Part shown: in pieces, positions 29,101 through 34,600 of the stretch
Position numbering within the stretch: position 1 is the stretch's first letter
Layout of the letters: the number at the start of each line of letters is the position of its first letter
NCBI GenBank assembly: GCA_963662155.1
Contig: OY759263.1
Coordinates: forward strand, 2,235,595 to 2,299,594
DNA: 64,000 nucleotides
Reading direction: 5' to 3'
DNA from: Lamellibrachia columna
Lineage: Eukaryota > Annelida > Polychaeta > Sabellida > Siboglinidae
Made by a program: the position numbers and the translations under genes
Notes under the pieces: generated by a model
What the model saw: only the letters and a program-made list of their open reading frames with translations
Told to the model about the DNA's origin: nothing
Database searches by the model: none

Positions 29101-32100
29101 CTTTATCATCTGTATCAATCAACAAACTCAGCTTCAACCAAGTTTCTTAGAGGTTGTACACTACTGGTTCTTCCCAGCTGATGTACTTGTCCTTAAGCAC
29201 CTGTGACCAAATAATTTAGGTAGCTGAGGAGGCTAGCGTATCAGTTGATTTTTTTCTTCGCCGTGAAAGCGGAACATATCATCTGGTTACTCCATATGTA
29301 TGTACTATTCCAGTACATATCAGTATTATATCTACCTAACTAAATCATGTCCTTAAACCAGCAAATATCAGCGCTAACGTTGTTCATTGTGCCTTTGAAC
29401 CTATAATGGAAACAGCCTGTGACCCCGGATAAAGGGCCAATCGAAGTGATCGTAAACATGGCCTGCCAGATGTTTGTCAGATTGCTGGCATAACCTGATA
29501 TCATAGATGACAAATACAGATTCAAGGCCCATTGTGGCGGAAAATTAAGTGGACATGTCAGTATTACAAATGGCCATGTTTTGTCAACAATACGTAAAAC
29601 ACCAGTAAAAATTGTTACATGCTTTGGAATTACAATTGGTGAAGGGTTTGTGCCAAGAATATACTGCCACTGTCATTCAACTTTTGCTTAATCCATTCAC
29701 AGTGGCGTAACAGTCGTAATTTGTATTTGACATTTGCTCTCTTGTTGTTGCTATGATGTTAATAAAGGTGTGTTTAAAGAATGGGTGTGTTTTTTTGTTT
29801 TGGCACACACTGTGGGTATAAAAATACCCGTCCCGTGCGTACAGGAAATGTCACTTTTCCGACACGTATTAAATATTTTTTTAGTTTCTCCCACAACCAC
29901 ATGTGCAATTTCATCATGCACACGCTTAAAGTTAGTAGTATACAAATTTCAACTTAGTCACAGCAAAGTAGCTGGAATACTAATTTTTTAATCAACCTTT
30001 TTCAACTATGTCACACTAGTAACATACGGAACTGCCAATTTTCAAAATCAAATTCTGATTAAAGAAACATCAACAACAAAGAATGGAAGACTCCAGACTA
30101 AACTAAGTTTAGTAACACATAGATTGCAGACTTTATAACAGAAATTCCCAACTGGAGTGAAGTAGTACTCAGAAATATCAGTCCGTGTACGCACCAGACG
30201 ACCACGAGACAGGTTCAACATTGTATACTTCAAAATTCATCCTTAAGTGCAACCAGCGTCAATCCAGTTGAGTAAATTGCAATTCTACAATTTTGTTCGA
30301 TATACTGAAGATATTTTACATATATATTTGATTTGTACGCCTCGTGCAATCAGAAAAAGTAAGTTTAATACATGTATATATGTCAGTAACTCTTATTTGA
30401 TAAAATAAAAGATATTTTAATATCAGCCATTTTGCTTTTTGCATGATGTGGATAGTTGTATCTTGCATTTTCACTTTGCACAATTTATGTTGCTATTTAC
30501 GAAGGTTAGCCATAATAACTGGTCTTTCTTTCTGTCTCTTCAGTGACAATTGATATGCAAGTTTCTTTGATATGTGCAGTTTCTGAAGCAATCAGAGGAT
30601 GGTGGACGACATCGCCTGGGTAGGAGCAGCAGACATAACTGGCACTGGGATCTCAACAGACTGGGAAATAGAACTTTGAATAGACCCTTCTTCACGTTCT
30701 TTGTGTCTTGAAAAAAAACTGTTGAGCTCAGAATGGCTTGTCATGTATTTTTGTCTGCTTTTTCTCCCTTAACTCGTTGACAGTGTCACATGTAACACTA
30801 TAACAGCAATGGATGACTTTTGCTTTCTGATAAGAAAATAGGCATCACATTTGAGGCGAGCGATCGCTCTCTATCACTCGCGTAAATCAATAATCTAGGG
30901 AGCGATTTATCGTTCGGGTCAACTGTTAAAATTGCTCGCTGCCTGCAAGTGTTCATCTTGACAAGCAGTTTTTTGAGTATTAGATTCACTAGGAAAGTCT
31001 AACCTCTTTATAACGCAGTGTTTGGGCTCCAATATTCGGAGTTCACATATCATCGGTCACCGGCGATCGCAACCCGCTGCACCAAGATTGCAAGAACGTC
31101 ATCGAAGCTATGCTGGCCATATGGTTTATAAAAAGTTATCAAATGAGTGGACTAACGTCGGTGTGTATTGTTTAAATGTCACATATTGTTGAATGTCGAA
31201 CTGAATAAAATACATGTATACATGTACAGTTATGGAATAGTTAAGGGATCAACATTACTTCGCTACGATCTGATTGACCGACTATGCTGTAATGGAAATC
31301 GAAAATAATAACATGGATCTGAACTGCCGAAAATGTAGACGAGTTGACACGAAGTGTAAAAGTTGATTAGCCATTGAAAACGGTGGTGCCTACTAAGCTA
31401 CATTTATGAGTTATAACTATACATCTAATTCTTATATGTGGCATATTTGTGAATCTCAATTGCAATTTTCAAACCACCTAAGCGAAGTCGCACATGAAAC
31501 TAGTACCGTGTCGTGGCGACAGACCGGGCACAGTACACTGCCACTAGTCTTGCCTAGGCTACACCTACGGTAATCGGTGACATGTTGCAATTCAAAGCCG
31601 TTTCACCAATTGCAATGTATGGGGTTTACTAAAGTAAACATTTATTTATTTGTCCAAAAGTCAGCGCCAACAAGCACCAATTCAAATTTCAAGACGACAA
31701 CGACAGATTCCGAATGGGAAATGGTGGCGCCACCACACGGTAAAAAACTAACAAATCGCTCGCCTAAATTAAATTGGCATATTTAGGCGAGCGATTTATC
31801 ACTCGCCTGTTGTTTTCAAATGTGAAGCCCTGACGTTTTTCAAGATTAGTTAGAATTAGAATATTTGTTCGAAAATGCCAATAATTTAGTGCATAGCATT
31901 TTCCAGTTACAACACCAAAGTTGCAAAACAGTCAAGCCGGTCCAATTAGCAAGAATAATTACCATAATAAAGTTCACGGACCCCATTTCCCAGTTAGAAT
32001 AAGTCATTTCGGCCCACCGAGCCTGTCGGCACCGGTTGCATACATGGCTGATTCAACCCATTCGAGCAAAAACACATCACGGTTGACTGGTTACGAAAAC

Positions 32101-32654
32101 GGTTGTTTCGGTCCATGGGCCGACCCCCTTTTGAGCCGAAACATCCGACACCCGTTATAGTGGCCTTTTCCAAGCTTGGAAATGAGGTCTGAAACTGCTG
32201 TCATAGACACAGTCATGCCATATTTTTTCTAAATAAAAAGTTAGACATCTTTTAAATAACTCCAAACCTCCAATGTTTTCTCTTGTCGAGGCTCAATTGT
32301 GCACGTTTATAATGTTATTACATGATTTATGTAGATTATATAATATATCCATCACAGACACCGTTCTAGTTGTCCCTGCATTTACATAAATAATGTACAA
32401 TATGACCACGTTACTGATTAAAAAGAAGACACACATAATGTAAATTTAAAATGCAAACAACAGCATGTGGAATATGTGCAGTTTTAAACTCAAAGCCACG
32501 ACGAACGAATCATCATTCATGCCATCATGGCAATGCCCAATGGCAATGGCAATGTGACGGGTCTTTTTCGCACAACAAAAACTACTACATACCTATCATT
32601 TAGTTGGTCCTCGGTTCCCGGTAGAGGGTGGACCACAAAGTGGATAGAAGTCAT
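3320..32654 (-). CDS. UBR5: UBR5 E3 ubiquitin ligase, 5' half (16 exons, 3' part outside window)
   Basis: Sixteen minus-strand blocks join in perfect phase to give residues 1-744 of a protein that matches animal UBR5 along its length. The match is by recall of the human protein, not a search. Landmarks are the N-terminus [20 protein letters not shown], the UBA core [55 protein letters not shown] and [14 protein letters not shown]5 is a nuclear and cytoplasmic HECT-type ubiquitin ligase of about 2,800 residues that acts in N-degron recognition, chain branching, DNA-damage control and translation control. The window covers the N-terminal propeller-like part and the UBA domain; UBR box, MLLE and HECT lie beyond base 1. 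Exon lengths in order are 62, 127, 74, 123, 199, 60, 94, 138, 233, 123, 99, 158, 258, 128, 125 and 232 nt. No frameshift or stop was found, so the gene appears functional. Confidence 0.96.
3708..5699. mobile_element. 2-kb TIR-flanked DNA transposon-like element
   Basis: Both ends carry the same inverted terminus TGTGACCCACCGTAACAAAA followed by TGAGTC, a 26-bp exact match with partial similarity for a few bases more. The termini abut TATATA tracts, so a TA-type target duplication is plausible but cannot be separated from the AT microsatellite. The interior holds no transposase. It contains a GC-rich block (4245-4620) with ORFs unlike its surroundings and, near 5150-5200, a stretch ending in TGAATAAA plus ATT repeats that resembles a retroposon 3' tail. 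It is likely non-autonomous; superfamily unknown. Confidence 0.6.
4248..4618 (+). pseudogene. GC-rich exon-like segment inside TIR element
   Basis: Unlike the AT-rich flanks, this block is GC-rich. It starts AAAATGGCG and carries a frame open from about 4273 to 4618 that encodes [17 protein letters not shown] and a long Arg/Ser/Pro-rich tail. That frame has no ATG near its beginning, and the ATGGCG frame closes after 23 codons. Two half-copies of a ~120-bp motif (GACCAGC.GGACAGTGA.CGAG and GGGGCGAGGTCGTC) indicate an internal duplication. I recognise no family. It could be a captured exon or promoter/CpG fragment, or element-specific sequence. Confidence 0.3.
5699..5985. repeat. (AT)n microsatellite block
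   Basis: Long TA dinucleotide runs broken by a few short A/T-rich motifs (TTTATAGTATAATAGTATAAAC, partly palindromic). It begins exactly where the 2-kb TIR element ends. Confidence 0.95.
5990..6480. repeat. 26-bp minisatellite (about 18 copies)
   Basis: Units of about 26 bp, CACACACTGTCCACATTGTA plus CACATT, with C/T variants. It ends about 80 bp from UBR5 exon 15. Confidence 0.95.
6560..6684 (-). CDS. UBR5: UBR5 coding exon 15
   Basis: Encodes residues 626-667, with [20 protein letters not shown] and [20 protein letters not shown], matching human KRRRSTPAPKEEEKVNEEQWSLREVVFVEDVK. The basic run resembles a nuclear localisation signal. The acceptor is TTGTCAG and the donor AAG|GTGAGG. Minisatellites lie on both sides. 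Confidence 0.95.
6735..7150. repeat. 44-bp minisatellite (about 9 copies)
   Basis: Degenerate units of about 44 bp built on CAACAACTATGTCATTCTGT then GTCAATGATGACATGCCACT. It starts about 50 bp upstream (transcript sense) of the exon 15 acceptor, so the last part of this intron is nearly all repeat. Confidence 0.93.
7213..7456. repeat. 17-bp minisatellite (about 14 copies)
   Basis: Near-perfect tandem GAGAGTAACTAGACATA; one copy is short by two bases. It ends 12 bp beyond the UBR5 exon 14 donor. Confidence 0.96.
7468..7595 (-). CDS. UBR5: UBR5 coding exon 14 (Ser/Pro linker)
   Basis: Encodes residues 583-625: a Ser/Thr/Lys-rich start followed by [14 protein letters not shown], equivalent to human MGPPPSPASTCSDASS. 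The acceptor is TTTTTAG and the donor CA|GTAAGT; phases fit exons 13 and 15. It lies between a 17-bp and an 18-bp minisatellite, the nearer of which ends only 12 bp from the donor. Confidence 0.92.
7838..7999. repeat. 18-bp minisatellite (about 9 copies)
   Basis: Units of ATACATACAAAGTATTCT with minor variants, in the intron between exons 13 and 14. Confidence 0.95.
8098..8176. repeat. 15-bp minisatellite (5 copies)
   Basis: Five exact copies of TGTCACCATACATGT, directly followed by the 22-bp array. Confidence 0.95.
8195..9105. repeat. 22-bp minisatellite (about 40 copies)
   Basis: Units of GAGAGACTGAACCCTGCAGG plus CG, with many substitutions and some 20-bp units. Every unit has a PstI-like CTGCAG or its variant. 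On the transcript strand the unit reads CTGCAGGGTTCAGTCTCTC, so it repeats an AG preceded by pyrimidines, resembling a weak 3' splice site. Confidence 0.95.
9106..9540. other. Unique intron 13 sequence
   Basis: Non-repetitive intronic sequence between the 22-bp array and exon 13. No coding or mobile-element signal seen. Confidence 0.6.
9544..9801 (-). CDS. UBR5: UBR5 coding exon 13
   Basis: The longest exon in the window, encoding residues 497-582. [38 protein letters not shown] and [13 protein letters not shown] all have close human counterparts (GVVPFSQRKK, GTQVCLRNNPLYHAG, GIPKVGVLMESVW). The acceptor is GCCCAG and the donor CAG|GTGAGT. Confidence 0.96.
9805..10170. other. Unique intron 12 sequence
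   Basis: Short AT-rich intron between exons 12 and 13 with no repeat array. Nothing notable seen. Confidence 0.7.
10175..10332 (-). CDS. UBR5: UBR5 coding exon 12
   Basis: Encodes residues 445-496: [20 protein letters not shown], then [20 protein letters not shown], matching human VATWVDETLSSVASKLEHTA...LHCCALYTCAQLENSLYW. The acceptor is CTGTCAG and the donor TG|GTAAGT. The split Trp codon is completed by exon 13. Confidence 0.96.
10505..10655. repeat. 18-bp minisatellite (about 8 copies)
   Basis: Units of TGTCTACTATACACAGGT with T-rich variants. It lies in the intron between exons 11 and 12, about 170 bp from exon 12. Confidence 0.93.
10730..11925. repeat. 21-bp minisatellite (about 57 copies)
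   Basis: Units of GGCTGATAGAACGGTGACAG plus C, with GGC/GAC/AGC and GAT/GGT variants. Because 21 is a multiple of three, long stop-free frames occur on both strands (TVTAADR heptads one way, PLSPFYQ the other). These are by-products of the period. The array fills most of the intron between exons 11 and 12. Confidence 0.97.
11995..12093 (-). CDS. UBR5: UBR5 coding exon 11
   Basis: Encodes residues 412-444: [20 protein letters not shown] then [13 protein letters not shown], matching human LHHPRATFLGLTNEKIVLLSANSIRATV. The acceptor is GCGCAG and the donor AAG|GTAAGT. A 1.2-kb 21-bp minisatellite begins within 70 bp of its donor. Confidence 0.95.
12170..12260. repeat. 29-bp repeat (3 copies)
   Basis: Three copies of a unit containing CAACCAACATAGTATTA and GGATGTCAATA, decaying in the last copy. 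Confidence 0.85.
12795..13109 (+). pseudogene. Truncated THAP zinc-finger ORF
   Basis: A 104-codon plus-strand ORF opposite UBR5. Its first third resembles a THAP domain (C2CH DNA-binding finger of P-element-type transposases and host genes): CVVFGCCN gives the C-x4-C pair, followed by [15 protein letters not shown] and then [11 protein letters not shown], which corresponds to the AVPTIF-type motif that closes THAP domains. The stretch that should carry the C-x2-H pair is missing between [14 protein letters not shown] and MGYAKG, as if deleted. A Ser/Thr-rich tail follows before the stop. Probably a decayed transposon or retrocopy fragment. Family call moderately sure, function unlikely. Confidence 0.5.
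13101..13278. repeat. 89-bp tandem duplication
   Basis: Two adjacent copies of an 89-bp segment starting AAATCTAAGTCCAGCTTATA, with no differences seen. The first copy begins at the last codons of the THAP-like ORF. The near-identity suggests a recent event. Confidence 0.95.
13880..14002 (-). CDS. UBR5: UBR5 coding exon 10
   Basis: Encodes residues 371-411, containing [20 protein letters not shown] and WNDLEPYTN, matching human GALYSELLAVSSKGELYQWK in the RCC1-like propeller. The acceptor is TTTCAG and the donor GAG|GTAGGC; phase 0 at both ends. Confidence 0.95.
14235..14555. repeat. Short dispersed duplicate GATGGTAAGGGTCCGAAAGA
   Basis: The motif GATGGTAAGGGTCCGAAAGA with following AGC(G/A)AGGGGG occurs at 14235 and again at 14516, about 281 bp apart. 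The spacer is purine-rich. Confidence 0.7.
14555..14640 (-). mobile_element. CR1-like LINE fragment (short)
   Basis: The stretch TACAGTATTCTAAATGAGG and onwards matches, with substitutions, the corresponding positions of the CR1-like copies at 27065 and 35590. On the minus strand those positions encode the end of the [15 protein letters not shown] motif C-terminal to reverse transcriptase. Only about 80 bp are recognisable. Confidence 0.6.
14845..15025. repeat. 36-bp minisatellite (5 copies)
   Basis: Five near-identical 36-bp units, CTTAATGAATTAATGGGTGG plus GACACATATGAAACAA. Confidence 0.96.
15457..16464. mobile_element. TTAA-flanked TIR element, copy 1
   Basis: The ends read GGTAGCTGGGGTG and, inverted, GGTGGTTGGGGTG, each directly bordered by TTAA (15453-15456 and 16465-16468). 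This is the pattern expected of piggyBac-type insertions, though the termini do not match a family I can name. The interior lacks a transposase. A diverged relative lies inverted at 29219 onwards; shared blocks include 15715-15745, 15900-16245 and 16428-16464. Roughly 180 bp (about 16247-16425) are present only in this copy. Confidence 0.65.
16640..17280. other. Intron 9 sequence with minor repeats
   Basis: Contains GCAAGGAGCAAGGAGCAAGA and three copies of AGCAATTTAGT (16749-16785); otherwise nothing recognisable. Confidence 0.6.
17312..17544 (-). CDS. UBR5: UBR5 coding exon 9 (RD/RE-rich)
   Basis: Encodes residues 293-370. An Asp/Arg/Glu repeat ([20 protein letters not shown]) leads into WMD and a linker of about 40 residues, ending [10 protein letters not shown], which parallels human LERDSELLRERESVLRLRER...LGEDLQWWPDK. 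The acceptor is CCATAG and the donor AAG|GTAGGA. The neighbouring intron toward exon 8 holds two minisatellites. Confidence 0.95.
17745..17930. repeat. 27-bp pyrimidine-rich minisatellite (about 7 copies)
   Basis: Units like CTCGCTCTCATTCTCCACCC plus CCATCCC. On the transcript strand this is a purine/G-rich tract. It joins directly to the 29-bp array. Confidence 0.94.
17933..18955. repeat. 29-bp minisatellite (about 36 copies)
   Basis: Units of GTGTGTGCTACATGATGTAT plus ATAACCTCT; shorter 27-bp variants end in AACCC. The variant order between 18180-18330 and 18490-18700 is repeated, which points to block duplication inside the array. Confidence 0.97.
19167..19304 (-). CDS. UBR5: UBR5 coding exon 8
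   Basis: Encodes residues 247-292: [16 protein letters not shown], then [15 protein letters not shown] and RTSRVRTA, equivalent to human EDLMSLLDADIH...MFSEDISYFGYPSF. The acceptor is TTGTCACAG at about 19305 and the donor AA|GTACGT. The first ~30 coding bases and the acceptor are repeated about eight times upstream in a 58-bp tandem array (19.3-19.8 kb). This exon is the only complete one, since the upstream copies run into a stop. Confidence 0.94.
19281..19830. repeat. 58-bp array amplified from the exon 8 acceptor
   Basis: About eight units of 57-58 bp containing ACACCAGCATCCAGCAGGGA, CAACAGGTCATCTGTGACAA and a CAACACGACATCTCAGTA-type spacer. The first of these stretches is the beginning of UBR5 exon 8 itself (minus strand), and the next includes its TTGTCACAG acceptor. 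The array is therefore a tandem amplification of an exon-intron boundary. Read in the exon 8 frame, an upstream copy soon meets a TGA. Confidence 0.93.
19966..20059 (-). CDS. UBR5: UBR5 coding exon 7 (UBA end and acidic stretch)
   Basis: Encodes residues 216-246: [20 protein letters not shown] followed by [11 protein letters not shown]. The first part completes the UBA domain (human [20 protein letters not shown]) and the acidic run follows. The acceptor is GTTCAG and the donor CAG|GTTGGT. It ends in phase 1, as the next exon requires. Confidence 0.96.
20110..20150. repeat. GTGC/GAGC microsatellite
   Basis: A short run of GTGTGCGTGCGTGCGAGCGA type repeats in intron 6. Confidence 0.8.
20220..20345. 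repeat. 21-bp repeat (about 5 copies)
   Basis: Units of about 21 bp containing CGATGTGACACCCAACAT with small length changes, in intron 6. Confidence 0.9.
20599..20624 (-). other. Poly-C/poly-G tract (G on transcript)
   Basis: Twenty-five of 26 bases are C on the plus strand, broken by one G at 20609. The UBR5 transcript thus carries two long G runs about 90 nt after the exon 6 donor, a potential G-quadruplex. Confidence 0.9.
20713..20772 (-). CDS. UBR5: UBR5 coding exon 6 (UBA domain core)
   Basis: This 60-nt exon encodes residues 196-215, [20 protein letters not shown], nearly identical to the human UBA helix 1-2 region. The UBA domain binds ubiquitin. The acceptor is TTGCAG and the donor GTCAGT. 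A long C-run (G on the transcript) lies about 90 nt downstream in intron 6. Confidence 0.96.
20880..21250. other. Unique intron 5 sequence
   Basis: No recognisable repeat or coding segment. The intron continues past the split ORF and GT microsatellite below. Confidence 0.5.
21259..21817 (+). pseudogene. Split plus-strand ORF, possible hAT-derived fragment
   Basis: The segment to 21379 encodes [20 protein letters not shown] followed by IDLLLSL, reminiscent of the region just before the C-terminal dimerisation domain of hAT-type transposase-derived proteins (inferred from pattern only). A GT microsatellite follows, and then a frame (21549-21817) encoding [20 protein letters not shown], an acidic patch and a stop. 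A GT at 21380 and TTATAG before 21549 could serve as splice sites, so this may be two exons of a nested plus-strand remnant. I recognise no host family for the second part. Confidence 0.3.
21380..21500. repeat. (GT)n microsatellite
   Basis: About 50 GT repeats passing into GCGT/GT mixtures. Confidence 0.95.
22138..22336 (-). CDS. UBR5: UBR5 coding exon 5 (basic linker, start of UBA)
   Basis: Encodes residues 129-195. A low-complexity Asn/Arg/Gly part (four Asn in a row, then [15 protein letters not shown]) is followed by [20 protein letters not shown], the human GSQPQPVIPASVIPEELIS equivalent that opens the UBA domain. The acceptor is GTTTCAG and the donor CAG|GTAGGG; it ends in phase 0. Confidence 0.94.
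22570..22760. repeat. TTAATT-rich element remnant
   Basis: Repeated GTTAATTTAATTTAATTAAC motifs, ending toward 22753 in AGCCCTG. On the minus strand that end reads CAGGGCTGTGAAC, the style of a hAT end. No matching left terminus is clear. A similar TTAATT/ATTACT-rich stretch occurs near 26080-26135. Confidence 0.4.
23103..23218. repeat. (AT)n microsatellite
   Basis: Two TA runs separated by ACACATACATA. Confidence 0.95.
23270..23620 (+). mobile_element. Non-LTR retrotransposon C-terminal fragment
   Basis: Plus-strand frames, with shifts, encode [30 protein letters not shown] and [15 protein letters not shown]. This is the region downstream of reverse transcriptase in jockey/CR1-related LINEs (known pattern: LHWLPV..RI.FK). 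It is degraded, 5' truncated and antisense to UBR5. Confidence 0.7.
23812..23934 (-). CDS. UBR5: UBR5 coding exon 4 (divergent segment)
   Basis: Encodes residues 88-128, including [12 protein letters not shown] and [14 protein letters not shown]. It is identified by position, phase (2 in, 2 out), a GTGTCAG acceptor and a GTGAGT donor, and by being open only in the required frame. The sequence does not resemble the Ser/Gly-rich stretch found here in human UBR5, as I recall it, so the exon is either lineage-specific or fast-evolving. It reads without a break into exon 5, where RWGSVTSSG aligns with human SRWSSGVGG. Confidence 0.8.
24020..25800. other. AT-rich intron 3 sequence with dispersed repeat
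   Basis: No coding exon. Positions 24786-24835 (GTCAATATAATCACACATGT and onwards) are an inverted, diverged copy of 28715-28760. The rest shows nothing I can name. Confidence 0.55.
25860..26135. repeat. ATTACT-rich low-complexity repeat
   Basis: Runs of TATTACTATTAC-type triplets and ATTAATTAAATT, resembling those at 27340-27510. The two tracts bracket the CR1 fragment below and may be ends of one interrupted element. Confidence 0.5.
26546..27140 (-). mobile_element. CR1-like LINE 3' fragment, copy 1
   Basis: Minus-strand frames encode [20 protein letters not shown], then [14 protein letters not shown] and DMRKYSYR, the C-terminal end of CR1-type reverse transcriptase. The same family member lies at 35077-35925. 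The 3' end carries the short tandem ATTTAACAAG (26545-26575), as in the other copy. It is 5' truncated and in intron 3. Confidence 0.75.
27340..27505. repeat. TATTAC triplet-type repeat
   Basis: Irregular ATTACTATTACATATTACTA runs ending in CCAGGCCTG. Confidence 0.6.
27602..27675 (-). CDS. UBR5: UBR5 coding exon 3
   Basis: Encodes residues 64-87 ([20 protein letters not shown]...), matching the human DGRVCRIGFSVQPDRLELGK segment. The acceptor TTGTAG is at 27681-27676 and the donor GTGAGT begins at 27601. It ends with two bases of codon 88, so exon 4 must start in phase 2, as it does. Confidence 0.93.
28002..28427 (-). other. Uncharacterised 141-codon ORF in intron 2
   Basis: A minus-strand ORF of 141 codons without low complexity, but with no domain, signal peptide or membrane pattern I recognise. 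Codon use looks AT-driven. Probably chance or a decayed element. Confidence 0.15.
28623..28819. mobile_element. 197-bp foldback MITE next to exon 2
   Basis: The ends are inverted copies of TGTGGGGCATT, and a second, longer inverted pair lies inside (28662-28693 and 28772-28804, with ATTCAACCAAAATGTT). The centre contains the dispersed motif also found at 24786. It ends 32 bp from the UBR5 exon 2 donor. Confidence 0.6.
28852..28978 (-). CDS. UBR5: UBR5 coding exon 2
   Basis: Encodes residues 21-63, beginning [13 protein letters not shown] and ending [10 protein letters not shown], which correspond to the LREVSEKLNK...GPNHAAFLLE stretch of human UBR5, the first blade-like segment of the N-terminal propeller. 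The acceptor is TTGCAG and the donor CAG|GTAGAC. A short foldback element (28623-28819) lies only 32 bp beyond the donor. Confidence 0.93.
29219..29760. mobile_element. TTAA-type TIR element, copy 2 (inverted, diverged)
   Basis: Read on the minus strand this matches 15715-16464 over several blocks, for example GTATTGTTGACAAAACAT, GATATCAGGTTATGCCAGC and GATTTAGTTAGG. One terminus, GGTAGCTGAGGAGG after TTTA, is visible at 29219. The other terminus is not recognisable and the boundary near 29760 is approximate. It lacks the ~180-bp block of copy 1. Confidence 0.6.
29860..30838. other. Unique intron 1 sequence
   Basis: No coding or repeat signal recognised. Confidence 0.5.
30839..31828. mobile_element. 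Possible hAT-like element with GGCGAGCGAT motifs
   Basis: The left end GGCATCACATTTGA and the right end, inverted GGCTTCACATTTGA, match in 13 of 14 positions. The right end extends to CAGGGCTTCAC, the form of hAT termini. GGCGAGCGAT motifs recur at both ends, including a perfect 17-bp hairpin at 31753-31797. No target duplication was found, so the left boundary is uncertain. Confidence 0.45.
31830..32590. other. Intron 1 proximal part
   Basis: Unique sequence 3' of exon 1 on the transcript; no repeat or coding segment recognised. Confidence 0.5.
32593..32654 (-). CDS. UBR5: UBR5 coding exon 1 (start codon)
   Basis: The exon carries the ATG at 32654 and encodes residues 1-20 plus two bases of codon 21. 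The encoded N-terminus is essentially the same as in vertebrate UBR5, which fixes the start. The exon ends at a GTATGT donor (32592-32587). It is the only coding exon far from minisatellites; the next exon lies 3.6 kb away. Confidence 0.95.
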
Positions 32655-32830
32655 ATCATCTGTAACACCCTACAAATTCCAATCAACGCCTAAATTAATA
32701 AAAAGTTAGTAAATCTCACAGAAAAACCCGACTAAGTTTTCAACAAGCAAGATCAAACGCCATGTTTTACGGTCCTGCTATTTGTAAGAAACATTTTCAT
32801 TGGCTAATTCGTAGTCATTCCTGATAACTG
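32655..32830 (-). promoter_or_regulatory. UBR5 5' leader and proximal promoter region
   Basis: Upstream of the start codon on the minus strand there is a CCAAT motif (ATTGG on + at 32799-32803) and an upstream ATG at 32763. The upstream ATG opens a seven-codon ORF ending in TGA (32740-32763), well before the UBR5 start. No TATA box is evident and the region is not especially GC-rich. Transcription start and any non-coding exon cannot be placed from sequence alone. Confidence 0.4.
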
Positions 32831-34600
32831 ACTATTTGACTGTATGTTATATTTGCTCTTCAACGACTTTATCCACATACTGCTGGCAAACAGTGAACTT
32901 TAACGCTTGAATTACTTTGTACTTTAACTTTGCTTCAAAGAGAGCTATTACAGATCCAACAATAGAGATTTATGATAAATGTTAACATAATAAATTACCA
33001 ATCTATTTACAGAATTTAGCACTTCTGCTCAACCACACCATTCACAATAGTCCCTGCAGACTGTTAGCCAGACATAATGACATTCATGTAAATACTATTC
33101 AACATTGTACGCTGTATATCGACTTTGAGATTGCCTAAACTTTTTGTTTTGATGCGCGTCTGAGCTCGAGTTTCCAAGGATTTAGGCACAACAGAAGTTT
33201 TCATATTATTATTATAACATGAATTTGCTCAAAGATGCCCGAGGCACAGCATACCACTTGTGGTAAATAAAGGTCCTGATATACCTAAAAGCAAGAAGGA
33301 AACTTATCATTTATGTGGTTTTATCCATTATATAAAGGTTTACTATAATAATATACGTAATTAAAAAGAACAGTGTGTGTTGCCTATAACAATAAACATG
33401 TACAGGGGTGTATAGTAAATCACAATAATGTAGCCACTATGCAAAACTAGTGAACATGATAATTAGATTAGTGTCACAATAATTAACATATTTTATTGAT
33501 GTTTTTTTATTTTATATGACATCACACAATGTGTTTACTTTTATAAAAAATCTCAACTTATACATAATATATAGAAACTACCAACTGGAAGGCTTCTCTG
33601 TATTAGCGAACACAGTCTAAATAATGGTATCCCAGACCCATAGTGACAATGAAACCATTTTTAGTTCATACGTAGCCACTGATAAACTATACTACTTTTG
33701 TGATACTTAATAAAATTTTTATCATCGCAACATTGTGTATAATTTTACATTTAACTTGGGTTGTTATATAGTTGATATATTTCAATAATGTATCTAGCCA
33801 CACAACAGCTTATGCCATAATATTGCAATGACTTGAGTACCATTGTGTTAAAGGAAACAACTATTTAGACAAAGTTATAATAATAATTATTATTATTAAT
33901 AATTTCTTTACAATCATGAAGATTAAATAAAAATGCAGGAACAAAATATGCAGTTGCTAAAACTATACGTGCTCATTTGCTAGAAAATATTTAAAACTAA
34001 AAAAAATGTATAATATATAAAAAAAAATGCACTCTGAGCACAGATAAAAATAAATATAATAATTATTAAAAAAAAATTTTTTAATGCACCAATTAATAAA
34101 ACAGCTCTTTGTCCTGTTTGTTTTTACTTTGGGTAAGGAGTAGAGTGTTCAACATCGCATATTATATGCCGCAACCTTTGCAGTTGGTAGGAGTTTGTGC
34201 AGTTTATGCTGCGGTTGTTCAATTTGTTTTTTTTTATTTTCACATAACTGTGTATTTCTCACTTTCAGAGTAACCAGCTGCACATGTGAAGTTCACAGTC
34301 ATATTTTTTGCAAATTCATCCATTGCAAAAATCATGATCGGAACCACCAAATCATATAAACATTATTATTATGTACAATTTAAAATGATCAAACAAGTAT
34401 AAATATTTTGTCACACACGAGTTAATTTTTTTCCTAATTCACTACTACATTTCTGGTTCAATAGTGGACTGGTCAAGAAAAAATCAAATCAGCACTTAAA
34501 GAAACAAAAACGTTTCGAAGGTTATTAATGATAATTTTGTACTGTGCCTACACTGAATGACATATATAGCTCAATTGACACAGTTGAAAAGGCATTTATG
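32830..34600. other. AT-rich intergenic sequence upstream of UBR5
   Basis: Strongly AT-rich, with ATTATT runs near 33880-33900 and 34070. No divergently transcribed exon is recognised. Confidence 0.55.
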
